Shown: positions 17,471 to 27,460, counted from the stretch's first letter. The stretch: DNA of 64,000 bases from Terriglobia bacterium (GCA_025363475.1 JANYDS010000085.1:100016-164015), one strand, 5' to 3'. Numbers and translations are program-made. The notes: generated by a model not told the origin, from the sequence alone.

Positions 17471-18085
17471 CTACATGATCTTCGCTGTCTTGATGTAATC
17501 CAAACGCGGGAATTCCTTTTCCAGGTAGGCGTTACCCTGTTTCTCGATCTGTTCCTGGTCGGGATTTTCCCGGTATTCGGGGTTAATCTGGTCCACAAAC
17601 TCCATTCCGCTGATTACTCTGCCGAACGGAGCGAACCCCATGCCGTCAAGCCGGGCATTGTCATTCAGGTTGATGAACATCTGGGAAGTGCGGGAATTCG
17701 GCTGTGAAGTTGCGGCGAAAACCAGAGTTCCGCGCGCGTTGGTCCGTTTCACGGCATCGTCTTTGATCGTGACGTTCCATTTTTTGTAGATTGCCGGATC
17801 GCCTGCCATGCCGAACTGAACTACAAAGCCAGGTACCACCCGGAAAAATCTTGCGCCGTCAAAAAAACCTGTTTTTACCAGATTATAGAAGCGATCAGCC
17901 CCCACTGGAGCGTCAACGCGGTTCACTTCCACCACCACCGGGCCTTTCGTCAGTTCAAAAGCTGCTTTGAAGGTAGCCGGTGCCGTTTCGGTGCCGGACC
18001 CCGCCGGCTTCTGGGCCTGAATCGTCTGTGTCGAAGAGCAACTGACCATAGCAACGGCCAGCGCAAAAATTGAAAGGTTTCTCAT
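17471..18085 (-). CDS. Lipoprotein cyclophilin-type peptidyl-prolyl isomerase
   Basis: A 204-residue protein with a signal peptide and probable lipobox VSCS (Cys 16), followed by a cyclophilin domain (about 40-185). Visible signatures are FFRVVPGFVVQFGMAGDP and NSRTSQMFINLNDN with GFAPFGRVISGM. It should catalyse prolyl cis-trans isomerisation during folding of exported proteins. It follows the dienelactone hydrolase gene directly (no intergenic base), implying co-transcription. Confidence 0.93.
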   Translation of the reverse strand: MRNLSIFALAVAMVSCSSTQTIQAQKPAGSGTETAPATFKAAFELTKGPVVVEVNRVDAPVGADRFYNLVKTGFFDGARFFRVVPGFVVQFGMAGDPAIYKKWNVTIKDDAVKRTNARGTLVFAATSQPNSRTSQMFINLNDNARLDGMGFAPFGRVISGMEFVDQINPEYRENPDQEQIEKQGNAYLEKEFPRLDYIKTAKIM

Positions 18086-18919
18086 TTAAACTCCTTTTTC
18101 GTGAAAAAATGTCAGCATCTTTTTCCATGCGTCACTGGCTGCGTAGTCGTTGTAACCGGGCCGGTAATCCGCGTTGAAGCCGTGCTGAGCGTCCGGGTAT
18201 ACATTGATATTGCCGATTTTTTCGGCGCTCACCAAACTCTCGCGCATCTGCACGACGGAATCCTGCGGGATCCCCGTATCTTTCCCGCCGTAAAACCCAA
18301 TCACCGGTGCCTTGAGCTGACTCACCAGATCAATGGGGTTCTTAGGCTGAAGAGGAGTGACCGGACCCACCAGCCTGCCGTACCAGGCAGCGCTCGCCTT
18401 CAACTGATCGCTGTGTGCGGCATAAAGCCAGGCGATACGACCGCCCCAGCAGAATCCGGTCAGGGCGAGTTTTCGAGGATCGCCCTGATTCTTCGCAGCC
18501 CAGTTGGCGGTGGCATCAAGATCGGTCATCACCTGCGCATCGGGCACCTTCGCCACGATTTTGCTCATCAGTTCCTGCACGTCCGTGATCTTCGCCGGGT
18601 CACCTTCACGCGCATAGAGGGCTGGCGCGATGGCAAGATAACCGCTTTTGGAAAGACGACGGCAGAGATCCTTTATATGCTCGTGGACTCCGAAGACCTC
18701 CTGCACCACCAGGACGGTGGGAAAGAGTTTGCCTTTCGTTTCCGGCATCGCGCGATAGGCCGGTATCTTCCCGTCTGCGACAGGAATTTCCACTTCACCC
18801 GCCACCAGGCCGCCGCTATCGGTAGTAATGGTTGCTGCAGTAACCGGAAGCACCGCTGCCGCAAAGCCCGCACTCAGCTTTGTGATCAGAAAATCGCGGC
18901 GGTTTTGTTTCGGGTCCAT
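18086..18919 (-). CDS. Exported dienelactone-hydrolase-family protein
   Basis: A 277-residue alpha/beta hydrolase. The N-terminus [17 protein letters not shown] resembles a Tat signal (RR before a hydrophobic stretch), so it may be exported folded. The catalytic triad of dienelactone hydrolases is visible: Cys in GFCWGG, Asp in GGKDTGIP and His in [11 protein letters not shown]. The true substrate may be a lactone or ester other than dienelactone. Its ATG overlaps the arsM stop by one base, and it sits immediately before the cyclophilin gene. Confidence 0.9.
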   Translation of the reverse strand: MDPKQNRRDFLITKLSAGFAAAVLPVTAATITTDSGGLVAGEVEIPVADGKIPAYRAMPETKGKLFPTVLVVQEVFGVHEHIKDLCRRLSKSGYLAIAPALYAREGDPAKITDVQELMSKIVAKVPDAQVMTDLDATANWAAKNQGDPRKLALTGFCWGGRIAWLYAAHSDQLKASAAWYGRLVGPVTPLQPKNPIDLVSQLKAPVIGFYGGKDTGIPQDSVVQMRESLVSAEKIGNINVYPDAQHGFNADYRPGYNDYAASDAWKKMLTFFHEKGV

Positions 18920-19770
18920 CAGCTCGCCATTTTATCACCGGAACAACATCCGGTGGCGCAGCAGGCCGCTGGTTTAGTGGCACGGATGAAAGCACCCATG
19001 AACTTGCCCTGGACCTGAGGCGCGATGGCATCCACATCCACGCCCTGACCGCAGAGGAAGCCACGCGCGTCTTCGATGTCATAGATCCGCGTGGGTTCGA
19101 TAGCTGCACCGGTAAACCCGGCTGCTGTCAGTTTGTGGATGTAGTCAGTCTCTTCCAGCGCACCCGCGATGCAACCAACCCACAACAACATGTTGCTCCG
19201 GACATCGTCGGGGACGGCTCCCCTGACTACAATGTCTGAAACGGCGAAGCGTCCGCCAGGTTTCAGCACGCGGAAAGCCTCCCTGAGGACGGCATCTTTG
19301 TCCGCAGACAGGTTGATTACACAGTTGCTGATGATGACATCGACAGAATTGGCGGGCAGAGGGATATGTTCGATTTCGCCTTTGAGAAATTCCACATTAC
19401 TAACCCCGGCTTTGCGCTGGTTCTCGCGCGCCAGAGCCAGCATTTCATCTGTCATATCCAGCCCGTAGGCTTTGCCCGAAGGGCCGACACGCCGGGCAGA
19501 GAGCAGGACATCAATGCCGCCGCCGGACCCGAGGTCAAGCACCGTTTCGCCTGCATTCAGCTGCGCCAGTGCTGCGGGGTTGCCGCAGCCGAGTGAGGCG
19601 AGCACCGCTTCCTGAGGCAGGCCGCTCTTCTGGGCATCGTCATAGAGGTTTGAGGTAATCGGGTCGCAGGTGCCGTCAGAGGCCCTCGCGCCGCAGCAGG
19701 AACTTCCGCCGGAATACACGCGAAGTGCCGCCTGACCGTACTTTTCCTTAACTGCGTCTCTGATCTCCAT
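18919..19770 (-). CDS. arsM: Arsenite S-adenosylmethionine methyltransferase
   Basis: A 283-residue enzyme that methylates As(III) to mono-, di- and trimethylated forms. The N-terminal conserved block with EKYGQAAL and the CC pair (GGSSCCG), the SAM motif [10 protein letters not shown], and the Cys in ISNCVINL and in WVGCIAGAL are arsM-type arsenic-binding positions. The C-terminus is Cys-rich ([13 protein letters not shown]), common in ArsM. The frame is open to 19821, but a promoter-like element covers that region, so I place the start at ATG 19770 after GAGGA. It is the first gene of an operon with the hydrolase and cyclophilin. Confidence 0.94.
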   Translation of the reverse strand: MEIRDAVKEKYGQAALRVYSGGSSCCGARASDGTCDPITSNLYDDAQKSGLPQEAVLASLGCGNPAALAQLNAGETVLDLGSGGGIDVLLSARRVGPSGKAYGLDMTDEMLALARENQRKAGVSNVEFLKGEIEHIPLPANSVDVIISNCVINLSADKDAVLREAFRVLKPGGRFAVSDIVVRGAVPDDVRSNMLLWVGCIAGALEETDYIHKLTAAGFTGAAIEPTRIYDIEDARGFLCGQGVDVDAIAPQVQGKFMGAFIRATKPAACCATGCCSGDKMAS

Positions 19771-19792
19771 GGGGTATGAGTCCTCTTGCATA

Positions 19793-19821
19793 ATTCTATA
19801 CTTATCGAAATATAAAATCAA
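19793..19821 (-). promoter_or_regulatory. Candidate arsM promoter with ArsR-like dyad
   Basis: On the minus strand TTGATT (19816-19821) and TAGAAT (19793-19798) are spaced by 17 bp, a good sigma-70 match. Overlapping this, 19793-19811 reads ATTTCGATA-AG-TATAGAAT on the minus strand. This imperfect dyad resembles ArsR-family operators and would block the -10 box when bound. No arsR gene lies in the window. Confidence 0.5.
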
Positions 19822-19849
19822 TTGTGGGCTTATGTGACCCCGCCGCAGA

Positions 19850-21043
19850 CTATTTGAGACGAAGCGTGGCTACCGTTTCGAGGTGAAACGTCTGCGGAAA
19901 GAGATCGACCATCGTGAGCTTGTGAATTTCATAGGCGCTCCCGAGAGCGGCAAGATCGCGTGCGAGCGTGGCAGGGTCACAAGCAACCACGACGATGGTT
20001 GCGGGCTTGAGGGCCAGCAGCCTTGCGACGGCGGCCTTGCCGAGACCAGTGCGCGGCGGGTCTGCCAGGACGAAATCTGGTGGCGTTTCAGCCGTGCGCA
20101 GAAAGTCCTCTGCGTTTTCATTGGCAATCTCAGGTTTCAGCCCGGCGAGTGCCGCATTGTGTTTCAAATCCGCAGTGGCGCTGCGGCCGGATTCCACCGA
20201 TACGACATGCTCGAAAGCACGCGCCAGAGGCAGGGTAAAGAGGCCCACGCCTGCGTAGAGGTCCCACGCGGTTGTGCCGCGTGCTTCGCCGATCGCAATC
20301 CGCGCGAGGCTGGGCAAAATGAAGCGGTTGATCTGGAAAAACGAATTCCCGCTCACGCGGAAAGTATCGTCATTCACCGTGTAATCGAGCGGGCCGCCAA
20401 CTGTTCCCGGAACTTCTTCCGCAAGCCATTCAAAAAACTGCTTCGCTACGGGGCGCTCGGTTTCAAGCACGTTCCACTGAACCTGCACGTCATCAGTAAA
20501 AATCTCAAGGGACTGGACGAAACGGGGCCAGCGGTGGTCGCGCATCATGCGGTTGACTGCACGGAGCGCTTCATTGATTTTCGGGGCGGCTACCGGGCAA
20601 TCCTCGATGGGGACCAGGAGGCGCGAGTTCATTTCGCGAAAGCCGGCGCGACCGTTTTCCAGATGGAGTTGCACCCGGTTGCGGTAGCCGAACGGGGGGC
20701 TGCTCTCGACAGCGATGCGGTCCGGCTCAAACTCTATCTTGCCCACACGGCGCAGAGTCTCCGCCAGAATGCCACGTTTGAAACGCAGCTGGGCGCTATA
20801 GTTTGCGTTCTGATGGTGGCAGCCGCCGCAAGTCGCAAAGACGGGGCAAGGCGGCTCGGTGCGGTCTGGCGAGGGTTCGGTGACACGCAGCAATTTCGCC
20901 CGCTGCACATGCTGGCGGGCTTCAAGGCGTTCTGCTTCTATTATTTCGCCAGGAAGAACAAAGGGTGTGAGGACGACTTCTCCGTCAGGGCGGCTCAGGC
21001 CTTCGCCACCATAGACGAGCTTTTCGATTTGTAGGAGTTGCAC
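19850..21043 (-). CDS. rlmD: RumA/TrmA-family RNA (uracil-C5)-methyltransferase
   Basis: This 397-residue SAM-dependent methyltransferase acts on RNA; the 23S rRNA U1939 type is likeliest. It has an N-terminal TRAM-like beta-barrel (about 1-60), a likely Fe-S cluster segment with Cys residues in [13 protein letters not shown], a SAM site ([15 protein letters not shown]), DPPRTG, and the catalytic Cys in [11 protein letters not shown]. Which uridine it modifies cannot be decided here, so the symbol is tentative. It is separated from arsM by about 80 bp. Confidence 0.88.
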   Translation of the reverse strand: MQLLQIEKLVYGGEGLSRPDGEVVLTPFVLPGEIIEAERLEARQHVQRAKLLRVTEPSPDRTEPPCPVFATCGGCHHQNANYSAQLRFKRGILAETLRRVGKIEFEPDRIAVESSPPFGYRNRVQLHLENGRAGFREMNSRLLVPIEDCPVAAPKINEALRAVNRMMRDHRWPRFVQSLEIFTDDVQVQWNVLETERPVAKQFFEWLAEEVPGTVGGPLDYTVNDDTFRVSGNSFFQINRFILPSLARIAIGEARGTTAWDLYAGVGLFTLPLARAFEHVVSVESGRSATADLKHNAALAGLKPEIANENAEDFLRTAETPPDFVLADPPRTGLGKAAVARLLALKPATIVVVACDPATLARDLAALGSAYEIHKLTMVDLFPQTFHLETVATLRLK

Positions 21044-21078
21044 GCGAAACTGAAGGGTACCATCCGCCGTCGGAACAA

Positions 21079-21107
21079 ATGTCAGCCGCTGTTGGAATTA
21101 ATGTCAA
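21079..21107 (-). promoter_or_regulatory. Candidate promoter for the RNA methyltransferase gene
   Basis: On the minus strand a perfect TTGACA (21102-21107) lies 17 bp from TGACAT (21079-21084), a weak -10. The same bases form part of a direct repeat (21072-21084 and 21094-21106) that faces the TonB gene on the other strand. Confidence 0.35.
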
Positions 21108-21127
21108 AATGAGTGATGGGGAGAGTG

Positions 21128-23590
21128 ATGCCGGGACGTTTCCGTCTGCTGATTGTGCTGGTCAGCGCCGGCTTGAGTTATGCACAGTCGCCGGGTTCTC
21201 TGGTGGTGTCGGTTCACGATGCCCGGGGAGGAGCGGTGAAGAGTGCGTTCGTGATGCTGGGCGTTGCCGATGCCAACGGGCTCAAGACTGCGACTGATGA
21301 TTCCGGCACGGCTCGGTTTGACGCAGTGGCACCGGGCAAACATCTGCTGACAGTTGCAGCGCGCGGGTTTGACGATCTGGCCACTGATATCACGACTACC
21401 GCCAGCATTGAAAACCGAATCGACGCGATTCTCAATTCTGAACATAGAGAGAGCATCACAATTCAGGGAGTGATTGACACGCCTTTTGCGGAAGCCACCA
21501 CCAGCGCTGTCCTTGAACGGCAGCAGGTTAAGAATGCGCCAGACCGACCACGAACTGTGACTGAGGCCCTGCCTCTGGCTCCTGGCGTGGTAAGGTTGCC
21601 CAGCGGGGCGCTGCGCCTGGCGGGAAATGGCGAGCACCGCAGCGCGATGCTGGTGAACTCGGCCAACGCCGCCGATCCCGCAACAGGGCAATTTGGGGCC
21701 ACACTGCCGATCGACAGCGTGCGGACCATGAGTGTTCTCACGAGTCCGTTTCTGGCGGAGTATGGCGGGTTCACTTCTGATGTAGTTTCAGTGGAGACGC
21801 GCAAGGGTACGGACAAGTGGAATTTTGAAGTGAATGACCCGCTGCCGGAGTTCCGTTGGCGCAGCTGGCACATGGTGGGGCTGCGGTCGGCAACGCCGCG
21901 GGTCAATTTCGGCGGGCCACTGATTAAAAACCGGCTGTATCTGCTGGAGTCCGGTCAGTATGAGATGAAAGAGACGCCGGTGATGACTCTGCCTTTCCCC
22001 CGCAATGAGACCCGTCGCGAGGGCTATAACAGCCTCACCGCGCTCGATTTTACGATTAACGGATCGAATGTTTTATCGGCGATTCTGCATGTTGCAAATG
22101 AACATGCGCGGTTTGCCAATCTGGATTTCTTCAATCCTCAGCCTGTGAGCCCGAACACAGCGGATACCGTCTACTCAACTGATTTGACAGAGACCGCTTC
22201 GATACGAGGCACCCTTCTGAGCAGTTCACTGAGCGCCGCGAGTTTTCGCAGCGGGGTCTGGCCGCAGGGGGATCTCGGAATGACGCTGACTCCCACCGTA
22301 AATCAGGGGCAGTATTTCACGAAGCAGAGGCGAACGGCATCAAGACTGGAGTGGCGCGAAACGTGGTCTTCCACCCACAAATTTTTCGGTACGCACAACC
22401 TCAAGATTGGCCTGCTTCTGGGCGGCTCCACGGAACACGCGCAGGTGGATCAATTTCCTGTGCAGGTGAAGGATTTGGCCGGGCGGCTGCTGGAATCAAT
22501 CACCTATACAGTGGGGCGGCCTATCGCCCGTTATGACATCGAATCTGCCTATTTTGTGCAGGACCAGTGGGCGCTCAGCCAGCGTTTTTCCGTAAACCTG
22601 GGTTTGAGGGTAGAGCAGCAGGAAGTTACTGATGCTTTCCGGGTGGGTCCGCGTGGAGGTTTTGTCTGGACGCCGCTCAAGGGCGGCCTCACTATTGTGC
22701 GTGGCGGCGCGGGCCTTTTTTACGACCGCGTTCCGCTCAATGTCTATGGGTTCGCCTACTATCCGGATCAAATCATCACAAGGTTTGCCGCAGATGGTTC
22801 GGTGCTGAGTGGTCCGGACAGGTTTTTCAATTTGACTGAGCCTGCGGCACCTCACCGGTCACCCTTTATTTACCGCAGCAATGTTCCGGGCAACTTCACT
22901 CCGCACAGTACAAATCTGAATCTCGAGCTGGAACAGATTGTAAACTCGCGACTGCGGTTCCGGGCGACCTGGCTGCAGAGCAATTCCAACGAGTTGATCG
23001 CGGTGGCCCCCCTGATTACCGACGCGGTGCATGCGTTTGTTCTGAACGGAGACGGGAGTTCCCGTCTGAAGCAGTTTGAAGTAAATGCCGCCGCCACGGC
23101 GCGGAAAGAAGACCAGATGTTTCTTTCTTACGTGCACAGCAGTTCCGTCGGAAACCTGAATGAGTTCAGTAACTACCTGGCTAACTTTCCGCCCGCAGTG
23201 ATTTTACCGGACGCCCACACTTTTATGCCCGGTGATGCACCACATCGTTTCCTTGGCTGGGGTACGGCCGCACTGCCGTTCAAGATGCGGATTTCGCCGA
23301 AAGTAGAGTATCGTACAGGCTTTCCCTGGGCGTCAGTCGATTCGGCGCAAAACTATACAAGGGTGCCCAATCAGGTTCGCTTCCCATCGTATTTTTCAGT
23401 GGATGCGCGTCTGATCAAAGATTTCAAGGTAACTGACAAATATACGTTTCGCCTGGGTATTTCAGGGTCGAATCTGACGAATCATTTCAACCCCATCAGC
23501 ATACACGCCAATACGGGAGACCCTGCGTATGGAGTGTTTTTCGGAACTTACCACCGGCGCTATACGGCGGACTTCGATGTCCTGTTTTAA
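21128..23590 (+). CDS. TonB-receptor-like outer-membrane protein with Cna-B/carboxypeptidase-regulatory domain
   Basis: An 820-residue protein. The signal peptide (about 1-20, ending LSYAQ) is followed by a carboxypeptidase-regulatory-like domain (GSLVVSVHDARGGAVKSAFV, about 23-105). A plug-like segment (LPIDSVRTMSVLTSPFLAEYGG) and a beta-barrel come next. The last residues (HRRYTADFDVLF) have the aromatic C-terminus of outer-membrane proteins. It is shorter than the receptor at 9030-12245 and only distantly similar, so it probably has a different ligand. I chose ATG 21128 because GGGGAG precedes it; GTG 21113 and ATG 21116 are alternatives. It overlaps the next gene by 14 bp. Confidence 0.82.
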   Translation: MPGRFRLLIVLVSAGLSYAQSPGSLVVSVHDARGGAVKSAFVMLGVADANGLKTATDDSGTARFDAVAPGKHLLTVAARGFDDLATDITTTASIENRIDAILNSEHRESITIQGVIDTPFAEATTSAVLERQQVKNAPDRPRTVTEALPLAPGVVRLPSGALRLAGNGEHRSAMLVNSANAADPATGQFGATLPIDSVRTMSVLTSPFLAEYGGFTSDVVSVETRKGTDKWNFEVNDPLPEFRWRSWHMVGLRSATPRVNFGGPLIKNRLYLLESGQYEMKETPVMTLPFPRNETRREGYNSLTALDFTINGSNVLSAILHVANEHARFANLDFFNPQPVSPNTADTVYSTDLTETASIRGTLLSSSLSAASFRSGVWPQGDLGMTLTPTVNQGQYFTKQRRTASRLEWRETWSSTHKFFGTHNLKIGLLLGGSTEHAQVDQFPVQVKDLAGRLLESITYTVGRPIARYDIESAYFVQDQWALSQRFSVNLGLRVEQQEVTDAFRVGPRGGFVWTPLKGGLTIVRGGAGLFYDRVPLNVYGFAYYPDQIITRFAADGSVLSGPDRFFNLTEPAAPHRSPFIYRSNVPGNFTPHSTNLNLELEQIVNSRLRFRATWLQSNSNELIAVAPLITDAVHAFVLNGDGSSRLKQFEVNAAATARKEDQMFLSYVHSSSVGNLNEFSNYLANFPPAVILPDAHTFMPGDAPHRFLGWGTAALPFKMRISPKVEYRTGFPWASVDSAQNYTRVPNQVRFPSYFSVDARLIKDFKVTDKYTFRLGISGSNLTNHFNPISIHANTGDPAYGVFFGTYHRRYTADFDVLF

Positions 23591-25286
23591 GAAGTCGGCG
23601 CAAGCGGCGGTTTTGCTGCTGGCGGCTGTTCTTCCTGCCGTCGCAGCTGAGTCATGGCTGAAGATTTCCAGCGGAAGTTTCGACCTGTACACTTCTGCCG
23701 GAGAGAAAAATGGTCGTGCCACCCTGCTGCATTTTGAACAGGTCCGCGCGTTCTTCCTCAAGGCCTCGCCCGTGAAGAAAACCTCGGATTCGCCAGTCCG
23801 GATCATTCAGTTCGGTTCACTCAAACAGTTCCAGCCTTACGCGCTGCGAAGTTTTTCACCAGCCTATTTCCTGGGATTACCTGGGCGGGACTACATCGTG
23901 ATTGGCGATCCTGGTCTTGATATGGCGGTATCGACTCATGAGTACATGCACCTGGTGATTGCACGCAGTGGTCTGAAGATACCGGCATGGCTGCATGAAG
24001 GCTGGGCGGATGTTTATTCCACGTTGCATCCCATGGGCAAAGAGACGGCGATCGGGGACCTGCTGCCCGGCCGCATGGCAGAGCTGAACAGCAAACTCTG
24101 GCTTGATTTCGAAACTCTCACACTGGTGGACCACCGGTCAGCTGAATACAATGAGGCAGAACGCGCGGGCATCTTTTACGCTGAGAGCTGGGCACTGGCG
24201 CATATGCTCTATCTGGCGCAGGACTACCAGGGGAACTTTGGCAAGTTCGTGATGGCGCTCAATAAGGGCAAAACAGCTGCTGAGGCCTGCCAGATTGCGT
24301 GGGGACGAGGCCCGGAGAAGGTGTTTGCCGATCTCCGGTCATATTTCGGGCGCAAACAACTTTACGGCCGGGCCTTTGACCTGCGTCTTTCGACAGACGC
24401 GGTGTCGTTCGCCTCCGTTACGGTAGCCGATTTTGACGCACGGCTGATGCTGGCAGATCTGCTGGGTGCCAGCAACAAGCCTGATCAGGCGCAGCGTGCT
24501 TATGATGAGCTAGAGAAAGAGCATCCGGAGCGTGCAGATCTTGCCCGTTCGATGGGTTATCTGGCTGGTCAGCGCGGTGACCGGGCGAACGCGCGCAAGT
24601 ATTTTGAGAGGGCATTTGAATCGGGTGAATCTGATCCGCTGATGTTACTGCAACTGGCAGTGATGGCGCGGCAAGCGGGCCAGCCAGTGGCGAAGACACT
24701 TGCGATGCTGGAGCGGGCAGTGAAGGTGAAACCGGACTATCCTGATGCCCTGGTTCAGCTTGGCCTGACCCGGCTTGAGATGCGGGATTTCACTGGTGCG
24801 ATCAGAGATCTGATGCGTATACCGGCGATCACGGCGGAGCGCGCCGCGGCCGTCTATTGCGCGCTCGGCTATGCACGCCTCGAAACCGGCGATCCCGATG
24901 AGGCGCGTCTTGATGTGGAGACCTGCGGCATATGGGCGCGGACCGATGGTGAACGCGCTGAGACACAGCGGATGAGTCGCCTGATTGCTGCCAGGCGCGA
25001 ACCCGGGGCAGGGGTCTACAAAGGCGAAAAGCGGTTACAACTGGCAGGTGTGGCCATCGCGGTTGAGTGTTCGTCCGGCTCAAGGAGACTCATAATGCAG
25101 ACCGGGGAGCGACAGGTCCAGTTGGAATTACCTGACCTTGCCGCCGTTGAACTCAAACCCGTTCGTGGCGGCAAGCTGGAGCTAGGTTGTGGCGCGAAGA
25201 TGGCGGTGCCGACAGGTGTGGAATTTGCGGCTCCGCGCAGCGCGATGGAAAAGTCAGCCGGCACTGTGCGGCTGCTGTTGTATTAG
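23577..25286 (+). CDS. Secreted TPR protein with gluzincin-type metallopeptidase domain
   Basis: A 569-residue protein with a signal peptide (about 1-25). A peptidase-like domain has HEYMH (HExxH zinc motif) followed by WLHEGWAD, whose Glu would be the third zinc ligand, as in DUF1570/peptidase-MA-type proteins. Several TPR repeats follow (about 275-455), then a C-terminal beta-rich segment. The zinc residues look intact. The ATG at 23577 fits the signal peptide and overlaps the upstream receptor by 14 bp, so the two are probably co-expressed. The substrate is unknown. Confidence 0.8.
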   Translation: MSCFKKSAQAAVLLLAAVLPAVAAESWLKISSGSFDLYTSAGEKNGRATLLHFEQVRAFFLKASPVKKTSDSPVRIIQFGSLKQFQPYALRSFSPAYFLGLPGRDYIVIGDPGLDMAVSTHEYMHLVIARSGLKIPAWLHEGWADVYSTLHPMGKETAIGDLLPGRMAELNSKLWLDFETLTLVDHRSAEYNEAERAGIFYAESWALAHMLYLAQDYQGNFGKFVMALNKGKTAAEACQIAWGRGPEKVFADLRSYFGRKQLYGRAFDLRLSTDAVSFASVTVADFDARLMLADLLGASNKPDQAQRAYDELEKEHPERADLARSMGYLAGQRGDRANARKYFERAFESGESDPLMLLQLAVMARQAGQPVAKTLAMLERAVKVKPDYPDALVQLGLTRLEMRDFTGAIRDLMRIPAITAERAAAVYCALGYARLETGDPDEARLDVETCGIWARTDGERAETQRMSRLIAARREPGAGVYKGEKRLQLAGVAIAVECSSGSRRLIMQTGERQVQLELPDLAAVELKPVRGGKLELGCGAKMAVPTGVEFAAPRSAMEKSAGTVRLLLY

Positions 25287-25293
25287 GCGTTTT

Positions 25294-25899
25294 CTAATCG
25301 AGTTCCTGAATGAAAACCCGCCGGCCTTCGAGCACGGCTCGTTTTTCCACCATGATCTGGATGGCTTCGGAATAGATGCCGTGCTCCTGTAGCAAAATGC
25401 GTGCAGAAAGAGAATCTACCGTGTCAGCGTCCAGTACGGGGACCGCGCGCTGAATGACGATCGGACCGGAGTCCAGAAATTCATCCACCAGATGAACGGT
25501 ACAGCCGGTGATTTTAACGCCGTATTCCAGCGCCTGCCTTTGCGCGTCGAGACCGGGAAATGCCGGCAACAGCGAAGGGTGAACGTTCATCACGCGGTTG
25601 GGGAATGCCCGCACGAAATTCGCACTCAACAGCCGCATGAAGCCGGCCAGGCAAACAAGGTCAACTTCATGAGTCATCAGCTCATCAATGAGTTGTTTGT
25701 CATACTCTTCCCGTTCCAGGCCAGCCGAGGGCATGATACGCACCGGGAAACCTCGTTCACGAGCCGTAATAATGCCGGGAGCGCTGGCACGGTTACTAAT
25801 GACAATGGCAATTTCGGCATCGAGCCTTTTCTGCGCGATGCTGTTGGCAATGGCTTCCATGTTGGAGCCCCGGCCGGAAATGAGAATGCCCAGACGCAC
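25294..25899 (-). CDS. purN: Phosphoribosylglycinamide formyltransferase
   Basis: A 201-residue enzyme that transfers a formyl group from 10-formyl-THF to GAR in purine synthesis. It opens with LGILISGRGSNMEAI (phosphate-binding loop). It carries the catalytic Asn/His block NVHPSLLPAFPG and the Asp-containing VDEFLDSGPIV (usual VDEGLDTGPI). It lies 18 bp after purM in the same direction and ends 7 bp from the convergent TPR peptidase gene. Confidence 0.97.
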   Translation of the reverse strand: MRLGILISGRGSNMEAIANSIAQKRLDAEIAIVISNRASAPGIITARERGFPVRIMPSAGLEREEYDKQLIDELMTHEVDLVCLAGFMRLLSANFVRAFPNRVMNVHPSLLPAFPGLDAQRQALEYGVKITGCTVHLVDEFLDSGPIVIQRAVPVLDADTVDSLSARILLQEHGIYSEAIQIMVEKRAVLEGRRVFIQELD

Positions 25900-25917
25900 T
25901 TTGGCTTGTCCCTATTC

Positions 25918-26985
25918 TTAACGGTATTCGATGCGCGGGCGGGCGCGTCTCTGGTTGATAACTTCGCCCAGTATCCAGGGTTGCTCGCCAGCCTTCGCCA
26001 GGGTTCGCATGGCTGCTGCGGACTTCGTCTGCGGAACCACAAGGATCATGCCGACGCCCAAATTAAACGTCCTGCGCCAGTCTGCTTCGGGTACGTCTCC
26101 AATGGCGCGGAGCAATTGAAACAGGTACGGTACGTGCCACGATTTGGTGTCAACTGTCGCCGCCAAACCTTTGGGCAGGACACGAGGCAGGTTATCGGTG
26201 ATGCCGCCACCCGTGATGTGCGCAGCCGCTGACAAGCTTTTCGCTTTGAGCAGCGCGGTGATGGCCTGCAGGTAACTCTTGTGCACTTTGAGTAACTCGT
26301 CGGCCAGGATCGTACCGGTGTCTGACAGGGTGGAATCCAGCTTGAGACCCGCTATGTCAAAGAGCAGCTTGCGGGCGAGTGAGTAACCGTTGGTGTGGAG
26401 GCCGGTGGAAGGCAGGGCCAGCAGAACGTCGCCGGTTTGTACTTTGGAACCATTCAGGACCGCGGATTTTTCAGCGACTCCGACAACGGTACCGGCGATG
26501 TCGTACTCACCATCGTGATACATCCCAGGCATCTCAGCGGTCTCGCCGCCGATAAGTGCGCAGCCGTTGGCACGGCATCCGCGCGCCATGCCTGAGACGA
26601 TCTGCGCGGTAACACCCGCTTCAACTTTACCCGTGGCAAGGTAATCAAGAAAAAAGAGCGGAGAAGCCCCCTGCACGGCAATGTCGTTAACGCAATGGTT
26701 CACCAGATCTTCGCCGATGGTGTCATGGCGCCCCGTGGCGAAGGCGATCTTGAGTTTGGTTCCTACGCCATCAACAGAACTTACCAGGACCGGCTGTTTC
26801 ATTTTCGGGAGTTCGAAACAGCCGCCGAAGCTGCCGATTTCCGTAAGAACGCCTTTGGTAAAAGTAGCGCGCGCCATCTTACGGATAGCGGCGACGGCTT
26901 TATCTGCTTCGTCAATGTTTACACCCGCGTCTTTGTAAGAGACCGGCTGGGCTTTGGGGGTAGTTTTGGAGGTCGCTTTGGCCAT
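25918..26985 (-). CDS. purM: Phosphoribosylformylglycinamidine cyclo-ligase (AIR synthetase)
   Basis: A 355-residue ATP-dependent enzyme closing FGAM to AIR. Diagnostic segments are YKDAGVNIDEADKAV, SVDGVGTKLKIAF, HCVNDIAVQGASPLFFLDYLATGK, GGETAEMPGMY and HITGGGITDNLPR. The first ~15 residues are an extra Lys/Thr-rich leader. It is in an operon with purN (downstream) and dtd (upstream, 31-bp gap). Confidence 0.97.
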   Translation of the reverse strand: MAKATSKTTPKAQPVSYKDAGVNIDEADKAVAAIRKMARATFTKGVLTEIGSFGGCFELPKMKQPVLVSSVDGVGTKLKIAFATGRHDTIGEDLVNHCVNDIAVQGASPLFFLDYLATGKVEAGVTAQIVSGMARGCRANGCALIGGETAEMPGMYHDGEYDIAGTVVGVAEKSAVLNGSKVQTGDVLLALPSTGLHTNGYSLARKLLFDIAGLKLDSTLSDTGTILADELLKVHKSYLQAITALLKAKSLSAAAHITGGGITDNLPRVLPKGLAATVDTKSWHVPYLFQLLRAIGDVPEADWRRTFNLGVGMILVVPQTKSAAAMRTLAKAGEQPWILGEVINQRRARPRIEYR

Positions 26986-27016
26986 TTGGAGCGGAAACGT
27001 TAGTATAGCGGGAACG

Positions 27017-27460
27017 CTACAGGTGACTTTCGAGCATCAGGGTGACCGGGCCGTCGTTAACCAGTTCCACCTGCATGTCTGCCTGAAAAATACCAGTTTC
27101 CACTGCTATGCCGGACAGACGCAAGCGGCTCACGGCGTAGTCATAGAGAGTCCGGGCAGCTTCGGCGGGTGCGGCGGCGCTGAAGCTCGGGCGACGCCCT
27201 TTGCGGCAGTCTCCGTAGAGAGTAAACTGCGAAACCAGCAGAAGTGCACCGCCGGTTTCAGTTATGCTGCGGTTCATTTGACCCGCGGCGTCAGGGAAAA
27301 CTCGAAGATGCAGAATTTTGTCGCTGAGATAGTCAGCATCCGCGGTTGTATCTCTGGCAGAGATACCGACCAGTACCAGCAGGCCTGCTGCGATGGCACC
27401 GGCTAAGTCGCCGTCAACACTTACAGAGGCGCGCGAGACGCGTTGAATGAGAAATCGCAT
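27017..27460 (-). CDS. dtd: D-aminoacyl-tRNA deacylase
   Basis: A 147-residue dimeric enzyme that removes D-amino acids (and Gly) from mischarged tRNA. Both active-site motifs are present: SQFTLYGDCRKGRRPSF and NDGPVTLMLES (the GP cis-proline motif). The length is standard. It is probably the first gene of the dtd-purM-purN set. Confidence 0.97.
   Translation of the reverse strand: MRFLIQRVSRASVSVDGDLAGAIAAGLLVLVGISARDTTADADYLSDKILHLRVFPDAAGQMNRSITETGGALLLVSQFTLYGDCRKGRRPSFSAAAPAEAARTLYDYAVSRLRLSGIAVETGIFQADMQVELVNDGPVTLMLESHL

Noticed and set aside
19883..21034. 383-codon plus-strand frame opposite the RNA methyltransferase
   Set aside because: Antisense shadow of a gene with clear catalytic motifs; no ribosome site or recognisable family.
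21104..21691. Minus-strand frame over the start of the second TonB-type gene
   Set aside because: Antisense to a signal peptide and regulatory domain; no family resemblance.
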